Below are positions 42,229 to 51,067 of a DNA stretch of 64,000 nt, in pieces; the first letter of the stretch is position 1; the number at the start of each line of letters is the position of its first letter. This DNA is from NORP240 sp038134485 (GTDB lineage: Bacteria > Pseudomonadota > Gammaproteobacteria > Pseudomonadales > Pseudohongiellaceae): NCBI GenBank assembly GCA_038134485.1, contig JAYPVG010000007.1, forward strand, positions 50,199 through 114,198, written 5' to 3'. The notes beneath the pieces were generated by a model. That model was not told the origin of the DNA. It made no database searches and saw nothing but the letters and a program-made list of their open reading frames with translations. Position numbers and translations under genes: made by a program.

Positions 42229-43491
42229 CTAACTTCCAGCGCTTGGATCCCGCAATTTCTTATTAACCGCTTCAATCGTGAAACCGGCCGTCTGTTTATA
42301 ACGCAGCGCGATTTCCTCAAGTTCATGTCGCGGGATGATCTCATTGATATTCTGAAATCCACCAGGCGCCCGTTCCTCGGCGATCTGCATCACTTGTTCA
42401 GGCCCATTCTGACGATTTAATAAAACGATCTTAGCCGTAGCCGGTCGTCGTTCGGCTTCGTAGTTAAGCAGGGCATGATGAGTCGGCTGACTCTGACACA
42501 GTTCGTGGCAAAGCTTTTCCGCATCCAGTATGCCCTGGGATGCGCCATTGGAACCGATGGGATACATCGGGTGAGCCGCGTCTCCGATAAGTGTCATATT
42601 CCCGAATGTCCATTGTGGCTTCGGATCCCGGTCGGATAGCGGAAATTCAAACACTTGATCGCAACGTGCGATCAATTGCGGAATATCTATCCAATTAAAT
42701 TTCCAGGAATTAAACGAGTCACTAAACGCATCGACCTTAACCCTCTTGTTCCAGTCCTGCACTTCTGGCTGGTACCCAGGCACGCTGAGTTCGGCGATCC
42801 AGTTGACCAGTACCGTCCCGTCCGCATGCTGTTTTATTGGATAGGCCACAAATTTGCAATCCTGGTAGCCGGCCATAAACATGGTGTGGCCATCGAGAAA
42901 TGGCTCGCTACGCGAGACTGCCCGCCATAGCAGGCGGCCCCCGTAAATCGGTGCGCCTTCGTTCGGGTAGAGGATGGCTCTGGCAGTTGAATTGATGCCG
43001 TCGGCGGCTATCAGGCAAGCGCCTGCAACTTTTACTTCCCGGCTGGATTCCCGATCGTAAAAAGTCGCTTCTATGCCGCGAGAAGTGTCCCGCCAGCCCG
43101 TCAGTGCGTGGTTTCCGACCACTGTTTCCGGTCCGATTCTGGCTGTAACTTCTCTGAGCAATAGTTGCTGAAATTCGCCGCGATGGATCGAGTATTGCGG
43201 GTACTGGTAGCCCGCCGCCAGGCCCCGCGGTTCAGTCCAAATTTGCTGGCCGTATTTATTGTAGTAGTGCAGTGCTGAAGTCCGGATGGCAACCTCATCC
43301 AGTGCCGACTCCAGCCCCATCTGATGCAGGACTCGCACGGAATGAGGTAACAGGTTGATGCCGACGCCCAGAGGTCGGACTTCGGATACCTGTTCGAAAA
43401 CCCGCACCTTTTTACCCTGCCCGTGCAATAACAGTGCGAGGGTTAATCCTACCGGACCGGCTCCGGCAATAAGAATTGTGTCACTCATCAT
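42229..43491 (-). CDS. FAD-dependent monooxygenase (UbiH/salicylate-hydroxylase type)
   Basis: 420 residues. N-terminal GxGxxG in LIAGAGPVGLTLALLLHGQG, the DG motif in ACLIAADGINSTAR, and the GD motif in TLIGDAAHPMYPIGSNGASQGI identify a class A flavoprotein monooxygenase. Insertion of YGQQIWTEPRGLAAGY and the overall length resemble PhzS-like/salicylate-hydroxylase-like oxidoreductases. Aromatic hydroxylation with NAD(P)H is expected. A second ATG immediately follows the first, so the start is 43491 or 43488. No partner gene is adjacent. Confidence 0.84.
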   Translation of the reverse strand: MMSDTILIAGAGPVGLTLALLLHGQGKKVRVFEQVSEVRPLGVGINLLPHSVRVLHQMGLESALDEVAIRTSALHYYNKYGQQIWTEPRGLAAGYQYPQYSIHRGEFQQLLLREVTARIGPETVVGNHALTGWRDTSRGIEATFYDRESSREVKVAGACLIAADGINSTARAILYPNEGAPIYGGRLLWRAVSRSEPFLDGHTMFMAGYQDCKFVAYPIKQHADGTVLVNWIAELSVPGYQPEVQDWNKRVKVDAFSDSFNSWKFNWIDIPQLIARCDQVFEFPLSDRDPKPQWTFGNMTLIGDAAHPMYPIGSNGASQGILDAEKLCHELCQSQPTHHALLNYEAERRPATAKIVLLNRQNGPEQVMQIAEERAPGGFQNINEIIPRHELEEIALRYKQTAGFTIEAVNKKLRDPSAGS

Positions 43492-43522
43492 GATTCCCAG
43501 TCATTTGTTGTAACCGGGAAAA

Positions 43523-43936
43523 TTACTGCGCCGCACTTCCCACGACTCGATTAAAATCGATTTTGGTTTCCCAATATGGAGGACATCGGTCGATTGCAAA
43601 GCAGTCAACGTCGACAAGCAATTGATATCTGCCTCCTCCCAGGGGTTCCCGGGTAACCCTGATTTCGGTGCCTGCCCGCGTGCTGTCGGCATCATAGGTC
43701 TCAATTCGCTCCTCATTGGAGACCCTGATCGGGTATGAGGGGGTTTCGACTACCCAGTTGTAGGCAGTTTCCCACTTGAGTCTGCAATCAGCCTCTCCAT
43801 CACAAACGGGGATTGAGCGATTGTACTCATCGATCAATGACCGGGTTTCGGCAGAGATGCCGCAGCCTCCCAGTATTAATAACCCAAGCACCGCACTGAT
43901 CTGGTGGCTCGCGTTGCGTCCTTTTATTGCGTTCAT
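43523..43936 (-). CDS. Lipoprotein of unknown function
   Basis: About 137 residues. Lipobox LLILGGC, predicting a lipidated cysteine at about residue 25. The mature part starts with GISAETRSLIDEYNRSI and contains four further cysteines in two close pairs (VCDGEADC and DCFAIDRC). No family recognised. ATG 43936 is used because GGAG lies nine bases upstream; an ATG at 43951 is possible. Predicted membrane-anchored in the periplasm. Confidence 0.62.
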   Translation of the reverse strand: MNAIKGRNASHQISAVLGLLILGGCGISAETRSLIDEYNRSIPVCDGEADCRLKWETAYNWVVETPSYPIRVSNEERIETYDADSTRAGTEIRVTREPLGGGRYQLLVDVDCFAIDRCPPYWETKIDFNRVVGSAAQ

Positions 43937-44044
43937 TTTTTCGCGCTCCATAATTGGTTGCGACAGTTACAGCATGCCAGCTCGACCTGGCATGCAATGT
44001 GTTTGATTAAAGTACTCTGCCCTGGCAATCAGCTTGTAGTCTTC

Positions 44045-44662
44045 TTACGGCTGGATCGCCCGGTCAAATATCCGAATCAGTTTGATTGGTGCGCCGAATA
44101 CAAAGGGTTGAATCGTCATCTCGATTCTCAGGCGCTGGCCCTGCTCATCAAGGGTGTAAGACTCCAGTGTATAGCCACCATCCCGCGGGCGGCCTTCCAC
44201 CAGCAATTCCTGGCCGTTCCAATTGCCGAAAGAGAAGTCAACTCCACCACTTTCAAAATAATCGTTGACTCCGGTAGAGCGACGTCGGCCATCGGTATAA
44301 AAAACCCGGCGGTAGCCATCGGCATATTCAAAAACCATTTGGGGCTCGCTGTAAGTAATGGTCAACACGTCGTCGTAGGATAAGCGATCATACAATTCCT
44401 GATCTGCCGGGCCGCCGCGGTAACGGTCCTCAACTTTTTTGGCGAACAGGCCGCGGCGTTGCACGCGACCGCCAGCGGCCTTGATGGCTTCCTCAACCTG
44501 GTCGTCGGTGATGTCGCTGAGCTCATCGTTGATGACCCAGTGCCCCAGGATCATGTTCCTGGCATCGATATTTGCGCTTTGCTGTGCAATGCCGGGCATC
44601 CACCAGCAAGCTGCCAGTACAAATCCCAGTGATAACAAGAAATGGCGTAGGTTTGTTGGCAT
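44045..44662 (-). CDS. Exported protein of unknown function
   Basis: About 205 residues with a signal peptide (LSLGFVLAACWWMPGIAQ). The following sequence has an acidic helical segment (LSDITDDQVEEAIKAAGGRV) and a beta-rich half with repeated Y/F-D strands (VLTITYSEPQMVFEYADGY, RRVFYTDG, ELLVEGRPRDGGYTLE), suggesting a small beta-barrel of lipocalin-like type. No family recognised. GGAG is nine bases before the ATG at 44662. Divergent from the DUF2868 gene. Confidence 0.6.
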   Translation of the reverse strand: MPTNLRHFLLSLGFVLAACWWMPGIAQQSANIDARNMILGHWVINDELSDITDDQVEEAIKAAGGRVQRRGLFAKKVEDRYRGGPADQELYDRLSYDDVLTITYSEPQMVFEYADGYRRVFYTDGRRRSTGVNDYFESGGVDFSFGNWNGQELLVEGRPRDGGYTLESYTLDEQGQRLRIEMTIQPFVFGAPIKLIRIFDRAIQP

Positions 44663-44809
44663 GTCAGCGGCTCCGCGTCGATGGGATCTGAAATTATTCA
44701 AAATTACTGGAATTATGCAACTTCTATCAGACTGTCCGGGCCCTTATGGCGCCTGTCGAGTCAGGTTATACTTGAATCTCTAGACAGAAGACAGGATTCA
44801 CGGAAGCCC

Positions 44810-45931
44810 ATGCGACAGTTTAGTATGGTCCTCGGAGCACTGGGGCTACTTTCCGGTTTTGTGCTGGTAATGAGTGTGCTGTCAGGTGATGTCCAGGGTC
44901 GCGTGAACCTGCTATACCTGCTGCTTCTCTTCGTTTTCCTGCCCGTATTCGGCCTGCTTCTCAGCCTTGTTTTTCTAATCCGAACCTCTGCCCGCGGGCT
45001 GGCGGGCCTGCTGCTTGAATTGCCAATCTGGCCTGCAAGAGTCAGGCAGGAGGTGCTGGCGTTAGCACCTGGTATAGAACGCAAATACTGGCTTTTCTAC
45101 CAGACTCAGCTGATCAGTCTCGCTTTCGCGATTGGTGGTCTGGGCGCATTTTTGTTGTTGCTGGCAGGAACTGATATCAGCTTCGTATGGCGCAGCACCC
45201 TGTTACAGGCGGACGATTTGTTGCCACTGCTCGAATGGCTGGCCGCGCCATGGGCGTTCTGGAGCGCCGCCCAGCCAAGTCTGGTCCTGTTGCAACAGTC
45301 GCAGGATTTTCGTCTCACAACGCCTGAATTGTCTGCCGTGCAGTTGGGGCAATGGTGGAAGTATGTCTGCGCGGCGCAAGTTACTTATATGTTATTACCG
45401 CGAGCTATCATGGCGCTGCTCGCTCGTTCTGTTTATCTTGGCAATCGAAATGTAGTCGACTCATCGTTAGGCAGAAAAATACTTCATATTGATGCAATCA
45501 ATACCATGCCCATGCAGGGACACCTGGCACCTGTTGTGCACAAGGTCGACTCTAATTATCTGATGCTGGACTGGGGCGGCGTTCCTCCGGTGGTAGCTGA
45601 AAAGCTCTATCAGCGTCTAGGCAATCCTGGAGATACTGTGCGGACCGGACCGTTAAGTGAGACACAGCGAGGCATAGACAGCCGGTTCTCCGGCGCTGCC
45701 ATTGTGGTCGCTGTTAAAGCCTGGGAACCACCAATGGGTGAACTGCAGGATTATCTGCAAGCGCTTCCCGTTGGCGATCAGAACAATAAGCTGCTGTTAC
45801 CACTGGACTGGAACGAAAAGAAACTCCTGGCAGTGCAATTTAATGATTTGCAGGAGTGGCGCCGCTTCTGTGGCACCCTTGGCGGCTGGTCCGTACTGCA
45901 GCCGGATGATTTATCCGGAGAATTAACATGA
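44810..45931 (+). CDS. DUF2868 membrane protein, partner of the DUF3482 GTPase
   Basis: About 373 residues. Two N-terminal helix pairs (MVLGALGLLSGFVLVMSVL, LYLLLLFVFLPVFGLLLSLVFL), a second pair near residue 110 (LISLAFAIGGLGAFLLLLA), WWKYVCAAQVTYMLLPRAIM, then a soluble C-terminal domain. The arrangement and the downstream GTPase, coupled by a four-base overlap, identify the DUF2868-DUF3482 pair seen across gammaproteobacteria. Function unknown; a GTPase-controlled membrane process is assumed. The ATG at 44810 is tentative; the only other in-frame start, ATG 44681, would overlap the divergent gene's leader. Confidence 0.75.
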   Translation: MRQFSMVLGALGLLSGFVLVMSVLSGDVQGRVNLLYLLLLFVFLPVFGLLLSLVFLIRTSARGLAGLLLELPIWPARVRQEVLALAPGIERKYWLFYQTQLISLAFAIGGLGAFLLLLAGTDISFVWRSTLLQADDLLPLLEWLAAPWAFWSAAQPSLVLLQQSQDFRLTTPELSAVQLGQWWKYVCAAQVTYMLLPRAIMALLARSVYLGNRNVVDSSLGRKILHIDAINTMPMQGHLAPVVHKVDSNYLMLDWGGVPPVVAEKLYQRLGNPGDTVRTGPLSETQRGIDSRFSGAAIVVAVKAWEPPMGELQDYLQALPVGDQNNKLLLPLDWNEKKLLAVQFNDLQEWRRFCGTLGGWSVLQPDDLSGELT

Positions 45932-47286
45932 CGCTGGTTTTTGCAGTAGTAGGGCATCCAAACAAGGGCAAATCTTCCATAGTTGCTACTCTGGCCCAGG
46001 ACGACAGTGTCGCAATTTCCTCCCAGAGTGGCACTACCAAGGTAGCCGAGACCATCCAGGTAGAAGTTGGCACCAGTCGTTTTTCTCTGGTTGATACGCC
46101 CGGATTTCAGCGGCCCGCCCGGGTTCTTCAGTGGCTGGAACAGCACGCCGACAATGCAGAACAAAGACAAGATGCTGTGCGCAAATTTGTTGAAGATTCC
46201 GACTGTCAAACGCAGTTCCCCGATGAGGTGGAGCTGTTGCAGCCGATAATCAGCGGCGCCGCGATTCTGTACGTCGTAGATGGTTCCCGGCCCTACGGAA
46301 TGGAATACGAAGCAGAGATGGAGATCTTGCGCTGGACTGGTCAGGTCAGCATGGCTCTTATAAATCCGATTTCCAACGAACAGAATATCACTTCATGGCA
46401 ACAGGCGCTGTCGCAGTACTTTAAAGTCGTAAAAGTGTTCAATGCGGTGCAGGCTGACTTTGAAAAACAAATGTCTATTCTGGAAACTTTTGCAATGCTG
46501 CGGGAGGACTGGCATACACCGATCAGGGCGTTGATCGATGACTATCAGGCGCAGCGAGCTATGCAGGGTCTGCAGAGTGTGCGTTTACTGTCAGGCTTAC
46601 TAACCGATATGTGCGCCTACCAGGAGTCTCAGAAAGTGTTGACCCGGGAGCAGGCGAAGCAGCTACAACCGGTTTTGGAAAAGCAGTTCTACTCCAGACT
46701 TGGGCGACGGGAAAAGCAGGCCCATAAAGCGTTGAAAGACCTGTATCACTATCACAACCTTGATATCGAAAGCGTCGATTTGCCGACTGAAGACAACCTG
46801 TTTGATACAGAAAAATGGATAATCTGGGGATTAAATCGTCGTCAGCTGCTGGTAGCTGCGACCATGGCCGGCGCCGCAACCGGTGCCGTTGTAGATCTTG
46901 GACTCGCCGGACAGAGCCTGTTCATGGGGGCCTTAACCGGTGGATTGATAGCAGGAGGCAGCGCCTGGTTCGGCGCTGACCGACTGGCGGAATTCAAGAT
47001 CAGCGGGTTGCCTGTGGGAGGGTACGAGGCCAGACAGGGGCCGATGAAAAACCGCAATTTCCCCTATGTGTTGTTAAGCCGCTTCCTTTTTCTGCATCAG
47101 GCGCTGCAGCAGCGAACCCATGCGCGACGGGACAGCTTGCGATTGGAAGAGGGGGATTTGTCTTCTCGCATTGAGCGGCTGACTCCGGAGCAGCAAAAAG
47201 TACTGCATCGTCACCTGGAGAAGCTCAGCCAGCAACAGGCTGGCGATGTTCTCGAGTCTGCATTGGAACCACTGTTCAGGCCCTAG
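45928..47286 (+). CDS. DUF3482 GTPase with membrane segment
   Basis: 452 residues. Walker A is GHPNKGKSS, switch II VDTPGF, with an Era/TrmE-like G domain in the first 170 residues. The C-terminal half is helical (DUF3482) with a hydrophobic glycine-rich hairpin (AATMAGAATGAVVDLGL and FMGALTGGLIAGG) that likely inserts in the membrane, followed by a coiled tail with QQKVLHRHLEKLSQQQ. No clear N/TKxD guanine motif is seen, which is common in divergent members. Co-translated with DUF2868. Confidence 0.83.
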   Translation: MTLVFAVVGHPNKGKSSIVATLAQDDSVAISSQSGTTKVAETIQVEVGTSRFSLVDTPGFQRPARVLQWLEQHADNAEQRQDAVRKFVEDSDCQTQFPDEVELLQPIISGAAILYVVDGSRPYGMEYEAEMEILRWTGQVSMALINPISNEQNITSWQQALSQYFKVVKVFNAVQADFEKQMSILETFAMLREDWHTPIRALIDDYQAQRAMQGLQSVRLLSGLLTDMCAYQESQKVLTREQAKQLQPVLEKQFYSRLGRREKQAHKALKDLYHYHNLDIESVDLPTEDNLFDTEKWIIWGLNRRQLLVAATMAGAATGAVVDLGLAGQSLFMGALTGGLIAGGSAWFGADRLAEFKISGLPVGGYEARQGPMKNRNFPYVLLSRFLFLHQALQQRTHARRDSLRLEEGDLSSRIERLTPEQQKVLHRHLEKLSQQQAGDVLESALEPLFRP

Positions 47287-47397
47287 ATTTTCAGGATGCA
47301 TCTATTCCTGCTTTACACCGGGTACAAGTGGGTTACTATCTCAGTCCTGCTTCAGACGAGATCTTTAACCTGGAAAAATAAAAAAGAGCGGACCGCA

Positions 47398-48273
47398 ATG
47401 AATATTCGATCAATTTATCTGCCCCTGATTACCCTGTTGATGGTGTTACCTGTATCGTCGATATCACTAGCACAGCAGGGAGATGTGCGTATTTTCAATA
47501 CCGTCAAACTAAAAATTGCCAACGGCGAGCAGGTAGTAGGTGGTACTGTGGATACTCCAGACCCTGCTATCTATTGCGCGATGGCCAATTCCGGTTTCGA
47601 TTTCATGTGGATCGAAATGCAACACAGTCCGCTTAGCTATTCTCAGGTGGCAGACATGATCTGGGCCTGTAAGGACGCGCCGGCAATTCCGTTTATCCGA
47701 ATTCCGGCGGCAACTGAAGGTGACATTCAGAAAGCCACCGATATCGGTGCGCTGGGTATCATCGTACCGATGGTAGACGCAGTCGAAGAAGTTGAGACCG
47801 CAGTAACCTATGCCAAATATCCGCCCATGGGCAAGCGCAGCCAGGGTGGTGGTCAGTACCGTGCTCTCTGGGGAGACGACTATCGCCAGGCGGCCAACGA
47901 CAACATCATGGTTATCGCGATGATTGAACAGCCCGAGGGCGTGGAGATCATTGACCAGGTTGCGAATACGCCGGGCATTGACGGGGTGTTCGTGGCCAGC
48001 TCTGACCTCGGAAGTTTCACCGGCAGACGCCAGGGAGATCCTCAGTACGAGGCTCTGGTAACTCGTGTCAAGGAAAGTACTCAGGCAGCAGGGCGGTTTG
48101 TTGGTGGCCCGCTGGCCTGGATGCAGACCCGGGATGGCTACAACTTTTTCCAGGGGCCAAGCGCAACAGCGCTGATACGAACCGGTACCCGGGTATCGCT
48201 GGAGTCAGCCGATCCCTGTCGATTTCTGCCCTCCGGCGCAACTCCGGTCGAGGGAGAGGATCCCTGCCCCTGA
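47398..48273 (+). CDS. Exported HpcH/HpaI-type aldolase/citrate lyase family protein
   Basis: 291 residues. The aldolase fold is intact: VGGTVDTPDPAIYCAMANSGFDF, then WIEMQHSP with H76, R101 in IRIP, E177 in MIEQPEG and D203 in ASSDL, equivalent to the base, carboxylate-binding arginine and two metal ligands of HpaI. Unlike the cytoplasmic family members, it starts with a clear signal peptide (ITLLMVLPVSSISLAQ). A role in retro-aldol cleavage in the periplasm is the direct reading. The ATG at 47398 has only a weak upstream site; a longer frame from 47296 would put the signal peptide internally and is disfavoured. Confidence 0.8.
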   Translation: MNIRSIYLPLITLLMVLPVSSISLAQQGDVRIFNTVKLKIANGEQVVGGTVDTPDPAIYCAMANSGFDFMWIEMQHSPLSYSQVADMIWACKDAPAIPFIRIPAATEGDIQKATDIGALGIIVPMVDAVEEVETAVTYAKYPPMGKRSQGGGQYRALWGDDYRQAANDNIMVIAMIEQPEGVEIIDQVANTPGIDGVFVASSDLGSFTGRRQGDPQYEALVTRVKESTQAAGRFVGGPLAWMQTRDGYNFFQGPSATALIRTGTRVSLESADPCRFLPSGATPVEGEDPCP

Positions 48274-48305
48274 GTCGCTCGCAGATGATGCCGCGCTCAC
48301 GCAGA

Positions 48306-49760
48306 TCAGGGCGCGGTTAGCTTCCTGATCCAGCCGTCTCCTTTGGTCAGCAGGTACAGCTCGCCGTCGGCATCAATCCCCAGGCGCAATCCGGCTCGAT
48401 TACCCGCCGCATAGGTATTGCTGTAGCCCACGGCATCGGCAAGGTTCTGTATCGAGCCATTAATAACAATCTGCAGTTCCTGAATATCCCGGGATGAGCT
48501 GCTGCGGTCTGGCGATACGGCGCCCAGGTCCGCGTAAAAAATCCGACCGGTCACCATGTCACTGAAAACCAGTTTGCCCTCCAGTTCAGAGATGGCTGCT
48601 CCGTGATAAACAAAGACGCTGCTGACCGCGTTGGCTTCATCGTGATCGAATTCTATCGCCGGGTAGGTGAACTCAACAGTGTCCTCGGGTGCAGGATAGA
48701 CAGGTCTTGGGCGAGCAGCGCCGCCGAAGGCTGGCTCGAACGCGGTGGCAAAAGTTCCTTCCCGGATACGCCAGCCGTAGTTGGCGCCCGCCGCGCCGAT
48801 GTTGATTTCCTCTACCTGAGCCTGTCCGATATCGGCAATGACCAGGGTGCCGTCCCGGTCAAATGAAAAGTGCTGGGGATGGCGCAATCCATAAGCCCAT
48901 ATTTCCGGCGCGGCGCCAGCCCGGGAGACGAACGGATTGTCCGCAGGTATCCCATAGGGCTGCAGATCACCACCTCCGAGAGGATCGATACGAATGATAG
49001 AAGACAGAGGATTCGACAGGTCTTGACCATTTTCTTGAGGATCGTTAGCGCCACCGCCGTCCCCGAAACTGGCATACAGCATCCCGTAGTCCGGATCCCC
49101 CGGTGCGGCTGCAGGGTTGAAAGACAGGGTGCCGATATTGTGATTTTGATCGAACTGCCCAACGCGTAATATTTCCCGGGAAGCCCCGGAAAAAACGCTG
49201 GCGGCCGGGTCATCCGCCGTCCACTCGCGAATCACACTCTCGTGATTGTTGTCTGGCGACTCAAGGTAATTGACAGTGCCGCTGCCGGTAGAGGCGCTGT
49301 ACGCGGTGTAGAACTTGCCGAAGCCCGCTGCACCGGGGCGCCCGTAGTCGGGATGAAAAGCGAACCCTGCCAGCCCGGTTTCGTTGGGGAACATGGAGTC
49401 ATCGAAGTTTACGTTCTGGGTGCGCAGATCCAGAAACAGGCTGATTTCCCGGGTCTCACCGTTGATCAGATACAGCGGCCCCCGCAGATCATTGACCGCC
49501 ATCCTGCCAGACTCATCGGGTAGCGGCTGCAGGTACTGAATTCGGGCGTAGGCCTGATTGGTTTGAGGCGGCGTGGCAGAATCCGCCGTTTGCGGCAGGC
49601 GGATAAACGGCTCAGCCGTCACTACGATATCACCGTAGGCGACCCTCTTGGGGATAGGGTCGTCCAGCGGCGCCGGTCCCTGTTCAGCGGCCACCAGGGT
49701 AACAGCCTGCCCGAGGGAGGCTGTCAGTATAAGCATATGACCGATACGGGCAGGTTTCAT
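48306..49760 (-). CDS. Secreted PQQ-dependent sugar dehydrogenase-like beta-propeller
   Basis: 484 residues with a signal peptide (ending LVAAEQ). It belongs to the glucose/sorbosone dehydrogenase family. ETGLAGFAFHPDYG, the FDQNHNIGTLSFNP blade, YASFGDGGGAND with its calcium-site GDGG, WAYGLRHPQHFSFDRDGTLVIADIGQ and YGWRIREGTF are signatures of soluble PQQ dehydrogenases. H in FNQNH/HPDY and R in GLRHPQ are the usual catalytic region. Several members lack PQQ activity, so the substrate is open. It follows the unknown secreted protein on the same strand by 18 bases, probably as one transcript. Confidence 0.84.
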   Translation of the reverse strand: MKPARIGHMLILTASLGQAVTLVAAEQGPAPLDDPIPKRVAYGDIVVTAEPFIRLPQTADSATPPQTNQAYARIQYLQPLPDESGRMAVNDLRGPLYLINGETREISLFLDLRTQNVNFDDSMFPNETGLAGFAFHPDYGRPGAAGFGKFYTAYSASTGSGTVNYLESPDNNHESVIREWTADDPAASVFSGASREILRVGQFDQNHNIGTLSFNPAAAPGDPDYGMLYASFGDGGGANDPQENGQDLSNPLSSIIRIDPLGGGDLQPYGIPADNPFVSRAGAAPEIWAYGLRHPQHFSFDRDGTLVIADIGQAQVEEINIGAAGANYGWRIREGTFATAFEPAFGGAARPRPVYPAPEDTVEFTYPAIEFDHDEANAVSSVFVYHGAAISELEGKLVFSDMVTGRIFYADLGAVSPDRSSSSRDIQELQIVINGSIQNLADAVGYSNTYAAGNRAGLRLGIDADGELYLLTKGDGWIRKLTAP

Positions 49761-49778
49761 GGTCGACGACGCGCGGGA

Positions 49779-50810
49779 TCAGCGTCCTTCACTGGTGTCT
49801 TGTTCCTCAAACCTGGCACCGCGAAGGAGATTAATCATGCCGTAATTGCCTTCGTGGCAGGCGTATTCATAAATCTGCCCGGCCACCTTGGTAAGTGGCA
49901 CGATGGCCGTCAGCCGGTCAGTATAGGTGGCCGGGTCGTCGATAGTGAATTCATACTCCATGGTATTGAAGCTGGTGCGTCTGAATTTCTCTGTCAGCAC
50001 TGCCTCGTAGTTGTCACCGATCATGCTGTAGTTAAGGCTCTGCTTGAGGCCATTGAAATTACGGGTTTCCACCACTAGCTCGTTGCCTTCATACCAGCCA
50101 CGGGAGTCGCCGGACCACAGCCTGATGCTGTCGTGCAGAGCTGGCTTATCACCAATCGGAATGATGCGGGCATCGTGAATCATTTCGGTAAAGATCACCG
50201 CGGTGTCGCGACCCTGGATGATCTGCACGTTGTTGTTGTAAAGGCTGGGGGTGAAAGGAGGACCTGAATTGAAACCCACGATGCAGCGCTCCGAAAGTCC
50301 GCGATCTTCAGGGCCCTCCTTGGCGATCCCGCCAACCAGAGTGCGGACTGGACGGGAGCTGGGAATATCTGGACCGAGGGTGTCGAATTGTCGAGAGACG
50401 CCTTCCACTGCTGCAGGATAGCGACCGTTTTCCGGGTAGACGATAAGCGAGGTGCGAGTGATTTCTCCTATCCCGGCGGCCTCGAACCAGAAATCGTTGT
50501 AGCCGCCCGGGTCGTCGGTGGCTTCGGGCGCGTCGGGATCCACTATCCGCTCGGCCGCAGCAGCGTCGGCTGCTGCCGCTGCGGCAGCAATTCTGGCTCG
50601 TTCTTCTTCGATCTGCTCGGCAGTCAGGAATTCCTGGGTGCCGAATCGCTCCGGTCGCTCCATGGGAATGCTGGTGGCAAAATTCCAGACTCCTTGCAGA
50701 TCAGGATATCCGTGTTCGGTAAGCGGAATCGCATAGTCTTCAGCCGTCTGGGCAAGAACCTGCCCTCCCGCGCTGGCAATCATGAGTAGCACAAACGTTG
50801 TCTTATTCAT
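49779..50810 (-). CDS. Secreted protein of unknown family (paralogue of the 9.4-10.4 kb gene)
   Basis: About 343 residues with a signal peptide (ending VLAQ). Shares with the other copy GYPDLQGVWNF, RPERFGTQEFLT, GPEDRGLSERC, MIHDARIIP and YEYACHEGNYGMINLLRGAR, over essentially the full length. A run of alanines (AAAAAAADAAAAER) fills the linker that is more varied in the paralogue. The start at 50810 has GGGGAGAA upstream. The first gene of a probable pair with the sugar dehydrogenase. Being next to a redox propeller here and to the molybdenum hydroxylase there suggests a link to periplasmic oxidation, by inference only. Confidence 0.7.
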   Translation of the reverse strand: MNKTTFVLLMIASAGGQVLAQTAEDYAIPLTEHGYPDLQGVWNFATSIPMERPERFGTQEFLTAEQIEEERARIAAAAAAADAAAAERIVDPDAPEATDDPGGYNDFWFEAAGIGEITRTSLIVYPENGRYPAAVEGVSRQFDTLGPDIPSSRPVRTLVGGIAKEGPEDRGLSERCIVGFNSGPPFTPSLYNNNVQIIQGRDTAVIFTEMIHDARIIPIGDKPALHDSIRLWSGDSRGWYEGNELVVETRNFNGLKQSLNYSMIGDNYEAVLTEKFRRTSFNTMEYEFTIDDPATYTDRLTAIVPLTKVAGQIYEYACHEGNYGMINLLRGARFEEQDTSEGR

Positions 50811-51067
50811 CGAATTCTCCCCGTGAGTGTTGGTTATCGTCCTTGGCTCCCAGCCTAGCTTCAATGACCTTAATGCGTTGCAATTGGGGCAAACATTATG
50901 CGCTTAACAACGGCATGTCCAGAGCTCTGGCGACCAATGGACCTGGCGGTGCGCCGGACCCGGCTTGCCAGGCGCATTACTGGCAGGATTTCCCGGCTTG
51001 TTATAGGCTCCGTTTAGTCTGACTGCACGACCTGCAGAAAGAATCAGGAAGACCATTGGAGAAAGAC

